Positions 1 through 9,881 of a DNA stretch of 64,000 nucleotides are shown one piece after another. This DNA comes from an uncultured Pelagibacteraceae bacterium (GTDB lineage Bacteria; Pseudomonadota; Alphaproteobacteria; Pelagibacterales; Pelagibacteraceae). Under the pieces are notes generated by a model. It saw only the letters and a program-made list of their open reading frames with translations, did not search any database and was not told the origin of the DNA. Location of the stretch: contig CACJBX010000001.1 of the NCBI GenBank assembly GCA_902591755.1, positions 159,001 through 223,000 on the forward strand, in the 5' to 3' direction. How positions within the stretch are numbered: position 1 is the stretch's first letter; every line of letters begins with the position of its first letter. A program made the translations under genes and the position numbers.

Positions 1-1
1 C

Positions 2-289
2 AAAGGTGTAGATAAAGTTTTTTGTATCAGTGTAAATGATCCATATGTAATGGATGCTTGGGCCAAAATTTCAAAAGTTGAGAATGAGATAATAATGTTA
101 GCAGATCCTTTTGGAGATTTTGCCAACAAATTAGGAGTATTAGTAAACAAAGATACAAAAGGTTTAGGTATGAGATCTAGTCGTTATACGATGATTATTG
201 AAAATAAAGTTATAAAATACATAGCTGTAGAAAAGGAAACAGGAATCTGTGAGCTATCAGCTGCAGATAATGTTTTATCTAAGCTTTAG
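2..289 (+). CDS. Peroxiredoxin, Prx5-like (5' end outside window)
   Basis: Thiol peroxidase reducing H2O2 and organic hydroperoxides. Only the last 95 residues are visible; the reading frame is open back to base 2, so the gene starts upstream. The stretch SVNDPYVMDAW, then LADPFGDFANKLG, then RSSRYTMIIEN matches the C-terminal half of Prx5/redoxin proteins. The Cys in ETGICELS lies where PRDX5-type atypical 2-Cys enzymes carry the resolving Cys; the peroxidatic Cys would be before the window. The first in-frame ATG (base 50) is internal, not the start. It lies beside the katG operon, so two peroxide-removing enzymes are neighbours. Confidence 0.85.
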   Translation, partial: KGVDKVFCISVNDPYVMDAWAKISKVENEIIMLADPFGDFANKLGVLVNKDTKGLGMRSSRYTMIIENKVIKYIAVEKETGICELSAADNVLSKL

Positions 290-299
290 AGGTCTTTAT

Positions 300-479
300 T
301 TATTTTTGTTGTGAACAAACGTCTTTGATAACCGGTACATTAGCACAATCACCACATTTAGTTAACTGAACTAAACATCCGTCATCTAGAACTTTTACAT
401 CAACTTTTCTATCACATTTGGAGCATGTAGAAGAGATTGTAAGTCCACATTTTTTACAGTTATAATTTTGTAGTTCCAT
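300..479 (-). CDS. Small Cys-rich zinc-ribbon-like protein, 59 residues
   Basis: Short ORF starting at the ATG whose first base is 479. The protein begins MELQNYNCKKCG and has three CxxC pairs (residues 8/11, 19/22 and 42/45) plus Cys35 and Cys55, a pattern expected for a zinc-ribbon or other metal-binding fold. It is acidic-basic mixed, without signal peptide or membrane segment. It reads leftward, convergent with the peroxiredoxin gene 10 bases away. A promoter-like sequence overlapped by a Fur-like box lies upstream. I do not recognise the family; coding status is inferred from the paired cysteines and from the clean fit into the gap between two genes. Confidence 0.6.
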   Translation of the reverse strand: MELQNYNCKKCGLTISSTCSKCDRKVDVKVLDDGCLVQLTKCGDCANVPVIKDVCSQQK

Positions 480-517
480 AGAAGAAAAAATAATTGCTGA
501 AAAAATATTTACAAGAA

Positions 518-546
518 AATATTGTGATAATGATAATTGTTTGCAA
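518..546 (-). promoter_or_regulatory. Candidate promoter with Fur-like box for the Cys-rich protein
   Basis: On the minus strand TTGCAA (546-541) is followed after 17 bases by AATATT (523-518), a weak sigma70-like promoter about 40 bases before the ATG at 479. The spacer carries, on the plus strand at 526-544, GATAATGATAATTGTTTGC, whose first 12 bases equal the start of the classical Fur consensus GATAATGATAATCATTATC. A repressor bound here would cover the promoter. Motif reading only. Confidence 0.45.
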
Positions 547-581
547 AAAAAAAATTTTTTATGCGATTATTTGATTTGAAT

Positions 582-604
582 AATAATCATTCTCAATGAT
601 TATT
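582..604. promoter_or_regulatory. Perfect inverted repeat, second Fur-like box
   Basis: AATAATCATT (582-591), spacer CTC, AATGATTATT (595-604): a perfect 10-base inverted repeat. On the minus strand it reads through TGAGAATGATTATTATT, close to known Fur boxes. It overlaps the last codons of the DUF2061 gene, so it could also act as a hairpin ending the katG operon, but no T-run follows it directly on the minus strand. With the box at 526-544 it suggests metal-responsive control of the Cys-rich protein. Confidence 0.45.
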
Positions 605-842
605 TTTTAGGTTTACTTGCCCACCATTTGTCTAAAATAAAATACCAAACAGAGTTAGCGATAGGTTCAACTATAGCGTCAGTCAGAGCAATCATAAAAG
701 AAACATCTGCAACTAACATTAAAACTGTAATTGCTATTGCAAAGTGACCAACTGTATAAACAATTGTTCTTAATATTGAGCCTTTGTTATTACTGTATAT
801 TTCTTTACTTGCTTCAAATATACCTTTTGTAACTTCAACCAT
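600..842 (-). CDS. DUF2061 family small membrane protein
   Basis: 80 residues with two hydrophobic segments (about residues 28-47 and 49-69). The central RTIVYTVGHFAIAI and the later ALTDAIVEPIANSVWYFILDKWW match the DUF2061 pattern: Arg-Thr start, central membrane hairpin, aromatic end. The family is of unknown function and inner-membrane. The start codon abuts the stop of the hydroxylase-like gene (842/843), so it is the last gene of a katG-led leftward operon. A link to peroxide defence is only by position. Confidence 0.7.
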   Translation of the reverse strand: MVEVTKGIFEASKEIYSNNKGSILRTIVYTVGHFAIAITVLMLVADVSFMIALTDAIVEPIANSVWYFILDKWWASKPKK

Positions 843-1454
843 TTATTTAAAAGGGCTTTCTAAAACACAAGCTACTAGATGTATTCTAGACTGTTCTCCT
901 CCATTAAAAAAATTATGATATTTTGTATTGTTTGTTATCCAAACTTTACCATCTGCTGGCAAGTGTTTTGCAACGTTCTCGATTACCATAGAACACCCTT
1001 GATTTGTAATAATTGGGACGTGCAATCTGCACTCGGGATCTTTATGCCAGCTAAGCGTTGACCTTGGCTCCTTCAACAAAAGTCTTACTCTTCCAAGTTT
1101 AAACTTTTTACTTAACGTTTCATAAACTTCTTTGAAATAAGTTTTTTCAAACTCTGGTAAGAGTTTAGTGTATTTTGACTCGTCTATATCAACGTCTCTT
1201 GAAACTTCTTTTCCACTTTCATCCGCTATAGTCCAATATTTGCCCCTTATTTTGTTTCCATTTATCGAGTCCATATCGTTTGGTATCTGATTAAGTGGGA
1301 TAGCACCAAAATGTGTAACCCCAGGCGTATTAAATTTTTTTTCTTTAAGAATTATTTCTAAGTCTTTTCTTAATCTATCAATATCAAATTTTAGATTTGG
1401 TACTTCGTAGAAATCTTCAAAAGATACCTTGGGAGTGTTTATCGCAGTTTTCAT
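843..1454 (-). CDS. Aspartyl/asparaginyl beta-hydroxylase-like 2OG-Fe(II) oxygenase
   Basis: 203 residues. The C-terminal half carries the fold signature of the Asp/Asn beta-hydroxylase family: HKD at 137-139 (Fe ligand His137), RLHVPI at about 143-148, the second Fe ligand His180 in NNTKYHNFFN, and Arg190 in SRIHLV, which would bind the 2-oxoglutarate carboxylate. The N-terminal 120 residues are not recognised. Such enzymes use 2-oxoglutarate and O2; the substrate here is unknown (free amino acid, peptide or small metabolite). It lies 4 bases after katG in the same orientation, so it is probably co-transcribed with it. Family call good, function open. Confidence 0.75.
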   Translation of the reverse strand: MKTAINTPKVSFEDFYEVPNLKFDIDRLRKDLEIILKEKKFNTPGVTHFGAIPLNQIPNDMDSINGNKIRGKYWTIADESGKEVSRDVDIDESKYTKLLPEFEKTYFKEVYETLSKKFKLGRVRLLLKEPRSTLSWHKDPECRLHVPIITNQGCSMVIENVAKHLPADGKVWITNNTKYHNFFNGGEQSRIHLVACVLESPFK

Positions 1455-1458
1455 TTTT

Positions 1459-3693
<2,235 letters not shown>

Positions 3694-3710
3694 TTAATCT
3701 CCTTTATTAA

Positions 3711-3739
3711 TTTATAATTATTCTAAATAAATTTGTCAA
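3711..3739 (-). promoter_or_regulatory. katG promoter
   Basis: On the minus strand TTGACA (3739-3734), 17 bases, then TATAAA (3716-3711): an almost consensus sigma70 promoter. Transcription would begin only about 11 bases before the katG ATG, close to the SD sequence, giving a very short leader. A Per-box-like site lies across the -10 and spacer and another just upstream of the -35. Confidence 0.65.
3712..3726 (+). promoter_or_regulatory. Per-box-like operator 1 (katG -10 region)
   Basis: TTATAATTATTCTAA matches the Bacillus Per-box consensus TTATAATNATTATAA at all defined positions but one. The right half ATTCTAAA is also the half-site of the alphaproteobacterial Irr element (TTTAGAA-N3-TTCTAAA). 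It overlaps the katG -10, a position suited to repression by the adjacent Irr-type regulator. Confidence 0.6.
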
Positions 3740-3743
3740 CAGT

Positions 3744-3758
3744 TTAGAACTATTATAA
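3744..3758 (-). promoter_or_regulatory. Per-box-like operator 2 (upstream of katG -35)
   Basis: Read on the minus strand TTATAATAGTTCTAA, two mismatches to the Per-box consensus and the same core as operators 1 and 3. Its centre is 32 bp from operator 1, about three helical turns, so two dimers could sit on the same face of the DNA. Confidence 0.55.
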
Positions 3759-3771
3759 TGTAGAATTTTAA

Positions 3772-4188
3772 TTATTCTGCGTCTTCGACTTTTACTAAGA
3801 CTTCAACAGACTTAATTTTTTTGCCAGGAATTCTTGTATTGATTTTAACTGGCTCTACATCTGCATCATCTATGTCTATCAAGTCGTTTTGATTTTCATC
3901 GTAAAAGTGATGGTGATGCGACGTATTGGTATCAAAATAACTTTGATCAGAATTTATCGGTATCTCTTTCAAGTACCCTTTCTTTTTAAAAGCATGAACA
4001 GTATTGTAAACTGTTGCTAAAGAAATTTTATCGTTTGTTGCTTTACTAATTTTTTTTACCAAATCATTTATTGTAAAATGAAAAGTCTTTTCAGTATTAA
4101 ATAAGATTTCACAAATTTTAATTCTTTGTTTGGTAGGTCTTAAGCCAGAGCTTCTTAATTTATCAATATAATGGCTATTATTAAGCAT
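3772..4188 (-). CDS. irr: Fur-family regulator of the Irr type
   Basis: 138 residues with the Fur winged helix (LRPTKQRIKICEILF, then SLATVYNTVHAFKKKGYLKE) and a dimer/metal domain. The TYFDTN-like stretch followed by a His run at 91-94 (HHHHFY) is the hallmark of Irr, the heme-responsive regulator of Rhizobiales and relatives, rather than Fur/Mur or Zur. Irr sits upstream of fabA in several alphaproteobacteria, as here, supporting the name. In those bacteria Irr controls heme and iron genes and is linked to peroxide. A Per-box-like site lies 7 bases before its own start, suggesting autoregulation. It could equally function as a PerR. Confidence 0.85.
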   Translation of the reverse strand: MLNNSHYIDKLRSSGLRPTKQRIKICEILFNTEKTFHFTINDLVKKISKATNDKISLATVYNTVHAFKKKGYLKEIPINSDQSYFDTNTSHHHHFYDENQNDLIDIDDADVEPVKINTRIPGKKIKSVEVLVKVEDAE

Positions 4189-4194
4189 TGTTAT

Positions 4195-4209
4195 TTATAA
4201 TAATTCTAA
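4195..4209 (+). promoter_or_regulatory. Per-box-like operator 3 (irr leader / fabA upstream)
   Basis: TTATAATAATTCTAA, one mismatch to TTATAATNATTATAA, only 7 bases before the irr ATG and about 50 bases before fabA. It repeats the sequence found twice at katG. Binding would block irr transcription or initiation; an effect on fabA is possible but not shown. Confidence 0.55.
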
Positions 4210-4234
4210 ACTAAACCTATATTATATTTAGTTT
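4208..4234. promoter_or_regulatory. Inverted repeat between irr and fabA
   Basis: AAACTAAA (4208-4215), 11 bases, TTTAGTTT (4227-4234): a perfect 8-base inverted repeat with 19 bp between arm centres, in the 72-base divergent gap. The spacing suits a dimeric repressor. It overlaps the end of Per-box-like operator 3. Regulator unknown. Confidence 0.4.
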
Positions 4235-4260
4235 AAATCAAGTATTAAGGTTATCAAAAA

Positions 4261-4761
4261 ATGAAAAAAAACTCATACACATATGAGGATTTAATTAGTT
4301 GCGGAAATGGAGATCTTTTTGGACCAGGTAACGCAAAACTTCCCTTACCACCTATGCTAATGTTTGACAGGATCACTGAAATTAGCGAGAATAAGGGCAC
4401 GTTTAGTAAAGGATTAATAATTGCTGAACTGGACATTAAAGATAATCTTTGGTTTTTTGATTGTCATTTTAAAAAAGATCCAGTGATGCCAGGATGCTTA
4501 GGTTTAGATGCAATGTGGCAATTAGTTGGATTTTATTTAGGTTGGCTTGGAAATCCAGGAAGAGGAAGAGCTTTGGGTGTGAACACTGTAAAGTTTACTG
4601 GTGAAGTTCTTAAAAATGTCAAAAAAGCAATTTATGAAATAAATATGAAAAAAATTCTTAAAAAAGAGGGAGCAACTGTAGGCCTAGCTAATGGAATACT
4701 ATTAGCTGATGGAAAACAAATTTATACAACAGAAAATTTAAAAGTAGGTTTATTTAAATAA
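4261..4761 (+). CDS. fabA: 3-hydroxydecanoyl-ACP dehydratase/isomerase FabA
   Basis: Cytoplasmic hot-dog-fold enzyme that dehydrates 3-hydroxydecanoyl-ACP and isomerises trans-2 to cis-3-decenoyl-ACP, the branch point to unsaturated fatty acids. 166 residues, normal length. Catalytic His69 in [12 protein letters not shown] and Asp83 in GLDAMWQL are present. The stop and the fabB start share bases (4761), so translation is coupled. Divergent from irr, as in other alphaproteobacteria. The C-terminal hot-dog strand includes KFTGEV and is complete. Confidence 0.95.
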   Translation: MKKNSYTYEDLISCGNGDLFGPGNAKLPLPPMLMFDRITEISENKGTFSKGLIIAELDIKDNLWFFDCHFKKDPVMPGCLGLDAMWQLVGFYLGWLGNPGRGRALGVNTVKFTGEVLKNVKKAIYEINMKKILKKEGATVGLANGILLADGKQIYTTENLKVGLFK

Positions 4762-5972
4762 TGAAAAGAGTTGTTGTAACTGGGATTGGAGTAGTTTCTT
4801 GTTTAGGAAACAATCAAGATGAGGTCTATCAGTCTCTATTAAACTCTAAATCAGGAATTTCTTTTTCAGATGAATACAAAGAGTATAACCTTAAAAGTAA
4901 CATACATGGAAAACCTAAAATTAATCTTGAAGACCATGTTGATAGAAAATTTATAAGATTTATGGGGCCTGGCTCAGCTTACAACTACATATCAATGGCA
5001 GAAGCGGTTAAAGACTCTGGATTAGAAGATAAAGATGTAAGCAATATATCAACAGGAATGATAATGGGCTCAGGTGGTCCATCTATTGAAAATGTAATTT
5101 TAGCGGCAGATAAAACTAGAGCAAAAAGTCCAAAAAGAATGGGTCCATTTGTAGTCCCAAGAACTATGTCAAGTACTGCTTCTGCAACATTAGCAGTTCC
5201 ATTTAAAATTAAAGGTGTAAATTATACTATCAGTTCAGCATGCGCAACTAGTGGACACTGCATTGGTAATGCTATGGAATTAATTCAATTAGGAAAACAA
5301 AAAATTATTTTTGCTGGGGGAAGTGATGAAGTGCATTTTGCCATGACTGCTATGTTTGATGCAATGACTGCATTATCTTCAAAATATAATGATACGCCAG
5401 AAAAGGCTTCGAGGCCTTATGACAAAACTAGGGATGGATTCGTGATAGCTGGTGGTGGGGGAGTTTTAGTTTTAGAAGAATATGAACATGCAAAAGCAAG
5501 AGGGGCAAAAATTTATGCAGAATTGACTGGTTATGGAGCTACCTCTGACGGTTATGATATGGTTGCACCTTCTGGTGAGGGAGCAGTACGATGTATGAAA
5601 ATGGCTCTTAGTACAACAAAAAATAAAATTGATTATATAAATACTCATGGAACATCTACACCTGTTGGTGATATTACAGAACTAAAAGCTGTTGGTGAAA
5701 CTTTTAAAGATTATAAACCAAAAATAAGCTCAACAAAATCATTAGCGGGTCACTCATTGGGGGCTACTTCAGTTCACGAAGCAATTTACAGTTTAATAAT
5801 GATGAAAAATAGTTTTATAGCTGCATCTGCAAATATTACTGATATGGATGATGAAGCTAAAAAGTATCCAATAGTTACTAAAGTTGAAAAAGATGTTAAT
5901 TTAAACTCTGTAATGTCTAATAGTTTCGGTTTTGGAGGAACTAACGCAACACTAGTTTTTGAAAAGGTTTAA
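4761..5972 (+). CDS. fabB: 3-oxoacyl-ACP synthase I FabB
   Basis: Condensing enzyme that elongates cis-3-decenoyl-ACP with malonyl-ACP, working directly after FabA. 403 residues. The thiolase-fold catalytic triad is intact: Cys161 in [10 protein letters not shown], His296 in [11 protein letters not shown], His331 in [12 protein letters not shown]; the glycine-rich end [16 protein letters not shown] is present. It overlaps fabA by one base and is followed 3 bases later by fabI. Adjacent pairing with fabA supports FabB rather than FabF. Confidence 0.95.
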   Translation: MKRVVVTGIGVVSCLGNNQDEVYQSLLNSKSGISFSDEYKEYNLKSNIHGKPKINLEDHVDRKFIRFMGPGSAYNYISMAEAVKDSGLEDKDVSNISTGMIMGSGGPSIENVILAADKTRAKSPKRMGPFVVPRTMSSTASATLAVPFKIKGVNYTISSACATSGHCIGNAMELIQLGKQKIIFAGGSDEVHFAMTAMFDAMTALSSKYNDTPEKASRPYDKTRDGFVIAGGGGVLVLEEYEHAKARGAKIYAELTGYGATSDGYDMVAPSGEGAVRCMKMALSTTKNKIDYINTHGTSTPVGDITELKAVGETFKDYKPKISSTKSLAGHSLGATSVHEAIYSLIMMKNSFIAASANITDMDDEAKKYPIVTKVEKDVNLNSVMSNSFGFGGTNATLVFEKV

Positions 5973-5975
5973 TTT

Positions 5976-6761
5976 ATGGATCTAATGAAAGGAAAAAAAG
6001 GACTAATCATGGGTGTTGCAAATGAGAGGTCTATTGCCTGGGGTATTTCTCAAAAGCTAGCTGAAGCAGGTGCAGAATTAGCATTCACTTACCTAGGGGA
6101 TGCTCTTAAAAAAAGAGTTATACCTTTAGCAGAAAAATTAAATTCGAAAGTTACATTTAGTTGTGATGTTGAGAAAAAAGAAGAAGTAGTAAAATTATTC
6201 GAAGATATAAAAAAACAATGGGGTCAAATTGACTTTGTTGTTCACGCAGTAGCATTTTCTGATAAATCAGAATTATCAGGTGAGTATCTCAATACGACTA
6301 GAGAAAATTTTTTAAGGAGTATGTTAATTTCATGTTTTTCTTTCACAGAAGTTGCAAAGGAGGCATCTAAGATAATGAAGGATGGAGGAAGTATGCTAAC
6401 ATTAACATATGAGTCTACAAAGGCAATTCCAAATTACAATGTTATGGGTGTTTGTAAATCTGCATTAGAAGCTAGTGTAAAATATTTAGCAAGAGATTTA
6501 GGTTCCAAGAAAATTAGGGTAAATGCAATAAGCGCTGGTCCAATTAAAACGCTTGCTGCATCTGCAATTGGTGATGCTAAATTTTTATACAAGTGGAATG
6601 AGGATCATTCTTTTTTAAAAAGAAATGTTGATATTCATGATGTAGGGAATTCAGCCCTATATTTATTAAGTAATCTTGGTGGAGGTGTAACTGGTGAAAT
6701 ACATTATGTTGATGCTGGTTATAACAAAGTCGGCATGCCTGATCCAAAAAATATATCTTAG
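5976..6761 (+). CDS. fabI: Enoyl-ACP reductase FabI
   Basis: NADH-dependent reductase completing each fatty-acid elongation cycle. 261 residues, SDR fold. The N-terminal GVANERSIAWGISQKLAEAG is the FabI cofactor-binding loop; Tyr145, Tyr154 and Lys161 (YNVMGVCK, Tyr-x6-Lys) form the catalytic set. SAGPIKTLAASAI is the substrate loop that triclosan-type inhibitors contact. Third gene of the irr-adjacent fab operon, 3 bases after fabB. Confidence 0.95.
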   Translation: MDLMKGKKGLIMGVANERSIAWGISQKLAEAGAELAFTYLGDALKKRVIPLAEKLNSKVTFSCDVEKKEEVVKLFEDIKKQWGQIDFVVHAVAFSDKSELSGEYLNTTRENFLRSMLISCFSFTEVAKEASKIMKDGGSMLTLTYESTKAIPNYNVMGVCKSALEASVKYLARDLGSKKIRVNAISAGPIKTLAASAIGDAKFLYKWNEDHSFLKRNVDIHDVGNSALYLLSNLGGGVTGEIHYVDAGYNKVGMPDPKNIS

Positions 6762-6767
6762 AATATC

Positions 6768-6887
6768 GTGGAAATTATTTTATTTACTTTGATAATTATT
6801 GTTGTCTTACTATATTTATTTAGACCAACTTCCAAAAATGAAAAAGATCATTTTGATGATAAAAACAATTGGAGAGGTGGATTTTGA
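6768..6887 (+). CDS. Predicted 39-residue single-span membrane protein
   Basis: GTG-started ORF 6 bases after fabI. It begins with a strongly hydrophobic segment (residues 2-18, rich in Ile, Leu, Val) and ends in a polar tail with DDKNNWRGGF. The layout of an N-terminal helix and cytoplasmic acidic tail is plausible for a small inner-membrane protein. Family not recognised. The likely link to membrane lipid synthesis is by position only. The start codon is inferred; no ATG is available in frame near the beginning. Confidence 0.5.
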   Translation: MEIILFTLIIIVVLLYLFRPTSKNEKDHFDDKNNWRGGF

Positions 6888-6899
6888 TATTTTTAAATA

Positions 6900-7520
6900 T
6901 CAATTAATAGGTTTTCTTTTATAAATTTTCCTTAGCAAATTTTTTATTCCAAATTCTCTTGACTTTATTTTTTTGGATTTATTCAAAAAATTTTCCTCGT
7001 TTTTTGTTATAATAGCATAACCTGAATCTCTGAAATAAAACTCTAAATCGAAATTTTTTTGATTCTGATTGTATATTTCAAGAATTTTATAAAATGTAGA
7101 TCTGTTAATATACTCACTAAATTCTTTATCTCTCTCTTGATTTTTAGAATAAGGAAGCCAACTTACATCATCTATAACACAAATACTTCCTTTTTTTAAA
7201 AAATCATAGTAGTGATAAAAAACCTTTTCTACATGATCTGGCCAATGCAAAGAGTCTATAAAAATAAAGTCTAAATCTTTTGTAATAAATTTATCTACTT
7301 CTTCAAAATTGTCATCACTAGAATTAATAAATTTCCACCTATCGCTTTTTATTACATTTGAGAAATCTTTGATGTCAACTGAAATTAGAAATCCATCGTT
7401 TGAATCACATAATTCAATAAATTTTTTTGTAGAGACTCCGTATCTAACTCCTAATTCTAATATTTGAATTTTTTTAATGTGCTTAATTCTGTTTATGATA
7501 TAATCCAATTTAGTTTCCAT
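6900..7520 (-). CDS. Class I SAM-dependent methyltransferase (Methyltransf_24-like)
   Basis: 206 residues. IQILELGVRYGVSTKKFIEL is the glycine-rich motif I for S-adenosylmethionine, followed by an acidic residue in LISVDIKDFS, and DLDFIFIDSLHWPDHV then GSICVIDDVSW resemble the family with an HxxD-like metal or acid motif used in sugar or small-molecule methylation. The C-terminal 60 residues are Lys-rich. It lies alone between fabI's small partner (convergent) and pnp (same direction). Substrate unknown; surface-glycan modification is a guess. Confidence 0.7.
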   Translation of the reverse strand: METKLDYIINRIKHIKKIQILELGVRYGVSTKKFIELCDSNDGFLISVDIKDFSNVIKSDRWKFINSSDDNFEEVDKFITKDLDFIFIDSLHWPDHVEKVFYHYYDFLKKGSICVIDDVSWLPYSKNQERDKEFSEYINRSTFYKILEIYNQNQKNFDLEFYFRDSGYAIITKNEENFLNKSKKIKSREFGIKNLLRKIYKRKPIN

Positions 7521-7552
7521 ATTCAGAGAAATAAATTTATTTAATTGAGATT

Positions 7553-9625
7553 TTAAATAGCAGCTTGTTTAATTGACAATTTCACTTTTCCTCTATCAAA
7601 ACCAATAACTTTTACTTTTACTTCGTCACCCTCTTTTACAACATCTGTCACCTTAGCTACTCTTTTATCCGCAAGTTCTGAAATATGTACAAGGCCATCT
7701 TGTTTTCCAAGGAAATTTACAAAAGCTCCAAATTCCATAATTTTCATAACTTTGCCATTATAAATTTTGTTTAGTTCTGCTTTTGCTGTTAAATCTTTAA
7801 TCATCTTTAAAGCTTTGTTTCTAGATTCCTCATCTGGTGCTGAAACAGTCACCTCACCTTCATCATTAACATCAACTTTTGCTCCTGATTTTTCTACTAT
7901 CTCTCTTATAGTGGCTCCACCTTTACCTATAACAGTTGCAATGTCTTTTTTATCAACTGTGATTTTTTCCATTTTTGGAGTGTGTTTACCAACATTGTCT
8001 CTTGATTTAGCTAAAGCTTTATTCATCTCTCCCAAAATATGAACTCTTCCATCCTTGGCTTGCTTTAGAGCCTTTTCCATAATCTCAAAAGTAATTCCTG
8101 TAATCTTGATGTCCATTTGTAAAGAGGTAATTCCATCTTTTGTTCCAGCAACTTTAAAATCCATATCTCCAAGATGGTCTTCGTCCCCAAGAATATCAGA
8201 GAGCACGCTAAAATCATCTCCCTCCTTAATTAACCCCATTGCAATACCCGCTACAGGCTCCTTAATTGGAACACCAGCATCCATTAAAGCTAGAGATGAA
8301 CCACACACTGTAGCCATAGATGAAGATCCATTCGACTCAGTAATTTCAGAAACTATTCTAAAAGTATATGGAAAGCTTTCCTTCGAGGGTAATGAAGATT
8401 TGATGGCTCTCCATGCTAATTTTCCATGACCTATTTCTCTTCTCCCAGTGCCTATTCTACCAGTCTCACCGACTGAAAATGGAGGAAAATTGTAATGAAG
8501 CATAAATCTTTCTCTTTGAAGGCCGTCCAAACTTTCAATTCTTTGTTCATCATCTGAAGTACCGAGAGTAGTAGTGACAATTGCCTGCGTTTCTCCTCTA
8601 GTGAATAATGCTGATCCATGAACTCTTGGAAGTATTCCAACCTCACACATTATTGGTCTTACATCAGCAAGTCCCCTCCCATCGATTCTGTTTTTATTTT
8701 TTAAAATATCTGTCCTAACAATTTCTTTTTCAATATCTTTTAGTTCATGCATAACATCCAACTCTGTAAAATTTTCATCCTCTTCATAGAGTTTTTTTGC
8801 TTTTTCTGTAACTTCAGATATTAAATTTGATCTTTCTTGTTTATCTTTTATTGAGAATGCTTTTTTTAAATCTTTAGTAAACTGACCCTCTAATTTTTTC
8901 TTAACGGATGACAAGTCTTTTTTTTCAACAACCCAATCAGGTTTTTTGCAGTCTTTAGCTAAGTCTTCGATCATTTTTATTACAGGTACGAACCCCTCAT
9001 GACCAAATTTTACAGCATCCAACATTTGTTGCTCGGTCAGACCACTTGCTTCTGATTCAACCATTAACACAGCATCTTTTGTGCCTGCTACGACCAAGTC
9101 TAGTTTTGAGTTTTCCAAGTCTTTTTTTGATGGATTTAAAACATATTTTCCATTAATAAAACCAACTCTTGATGCTCCAACCGGCCCTAAAAAAGGCATT
9201 CCTGAAATAGCTAAAGCAGCTGATGAAGCAATGATTGATAAAATATCAGCTTCATTTTCTTTATCATATGAAATTACAGTTGGTAATACCTGTACTTCAT
9301 TTTTGAATTCATCTGGGAACAACGGTCTAATTGGTCTATCAATTAATCGAGAGATAAGAGTTTCGCTTTCTGTTGGTCTTGCCTCCCTTTTAAAATATCC
9401 TCCAGGTATTTTACCTGCAGCGTAATATTTTTCTTGATAATTTACCGATAATGGAAAGTAGTCAATATCTGGATTAACTTTTTTTGCACCTACGGCTGTT
9501 GCTAAAACTACAGTCTCACCACAAGTTGCTATTATTGCTCCATCAGCTTGACGAGCAACCTTTCCTGTTTCAAGGATAATTTTTTTTCCTCCAAAATCTA
9601 TTTCTTTCTTAAAAACTTTAAACAT
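7553..9625 (-). CDS. pnp: Polyribonucleotide nucleotidyltransferase (PNPase)
   Basis: Phosphorolytic 3'-5' exoribonuclease of the RNA degradosome. 690 residues: two RNase PH domains (about 1-225 and 300-540) joined by an alpha-helical domain, then KH (about 555-610, with [11 protein letters not shown]) and S1 (about 620-688, with [19 protein letters not shown]). The second PH core has [13 protein letters not shown] and the [19 protein letters not shown] metal site. The ATG directly abuts the rpsO stop (9625/9626), the classical rpsO-pnp arrangement, where PNPase often controls its own messenger. Confidence 0.97.
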   Translation of the reverse strand: MFKVFKKEIDFGGKKIILETGKVARQADGAIIATCGETVVLATAVGAKKVNPDIDYFPLSVNYQEKYYAAGKIPGGYFKREARPTESETLISRLIDRPIRPLFPDEFKNEVQVLPTVISYDKENEADILSIIASSAALAISGMPFLGPVGASRVGFINGKYVLNPSKKDLENSKLDLVVAGTKDAVLMVESEASGLTEQQMLDAVKFGHEGFVPVIKMIEDLAKDCKKPDWVVEKKDLSSVKKKLEGQFTKDLKKAFSIKDKQERSNLISEVTEKAKKLYEEDENFTELDVMHELKDIEKEIVRTDILKNKNRIDGRGLADVRPIMCEVGILPRVHGSALFTRGETQAIVTTTLGTSDDEQRIESLDGLQRERFMLHYNFPPFSVGETGRIGTGRREIGHGKLAWRAIKSSLPSKESFPYTFRIVSEITESNGSSSMATVCGSSLALMDAGVPIKEPVAGIAMGLIKEGDDFSVLSDILGDEDHLGDMDFKVAGTKDGITSLQMDIKITGITFEIMEKALKQAKDGRVHILGEMNKALAKSRDNVGKHTPKMEKITVDKKDIATVIGKGGATIREIVEKSGAKVDVNDEGEVTVSAPDEESRNKALKMIKDLTAKAELNKIYNGKVMKIMEFGAFVNFLGKQDGLVHISELADKRVAKVTDVVKEGDEVKVKVIGFDRGKVKLSIKQAAI

Positions 9626-9874
9626 TTACTTCCTCAAGTTTAATTTGGTTAATATATTTTTATAAGCATCAGATTTATTTTTCTTTAGATAATCCAATAA
9701 TTTCTTTCTCCTGTTAACTGCTCTTAATAACCCCACTGAAGAGTGTTTATCTTTTTTGAACTTCTTCATATGAGCTGACAAATTTTCTATTTTATCAGTT
9801 AATGATACAATTTGTGCTTCCGATGATCCTGTGTCTTTTTCATGTAAAGCAACTTCTTTTAATTTCTTATTCAT
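9626..9874 (-). CDS. rpsO: 30S ribosomal protein S15
   Basis: Primary 16S rRNA-binding protein of the small-subunit platform. 82 residues, slightly shorter than the usual 88-89 because the N-terminus is trimmed; it starts MNKKLKEVALHEKDTGSSEAQI. The family core DTGSSEAQIVSLTDKI, the HxKKFKKDKHS rRNA-contact stretch, and LLRAVNRRKKLLDYL are all present. Lies 7 bases after rbfA; truB, normally between rbfA and rpsO, is not there. Confidence 0.95.
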   Translation of the reverse strand: MNKKLKEVALHEKDTGSSEAQIVSLTDKIENLSAHMKKFKKDKHSSVGLLRAVNRRKKLLDYLKKNKSDAYKNILTKLNLRK

Positions 9875-9881
9875 TTTATAC

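Noticed and set aside
8055-9425. Long plus-strand open frames (124 and 114 codons) opposite pnp
   Set aside because: They mirror pnp codons on the opposite strand, have no protein-family features and lie fully inside a certain gene.
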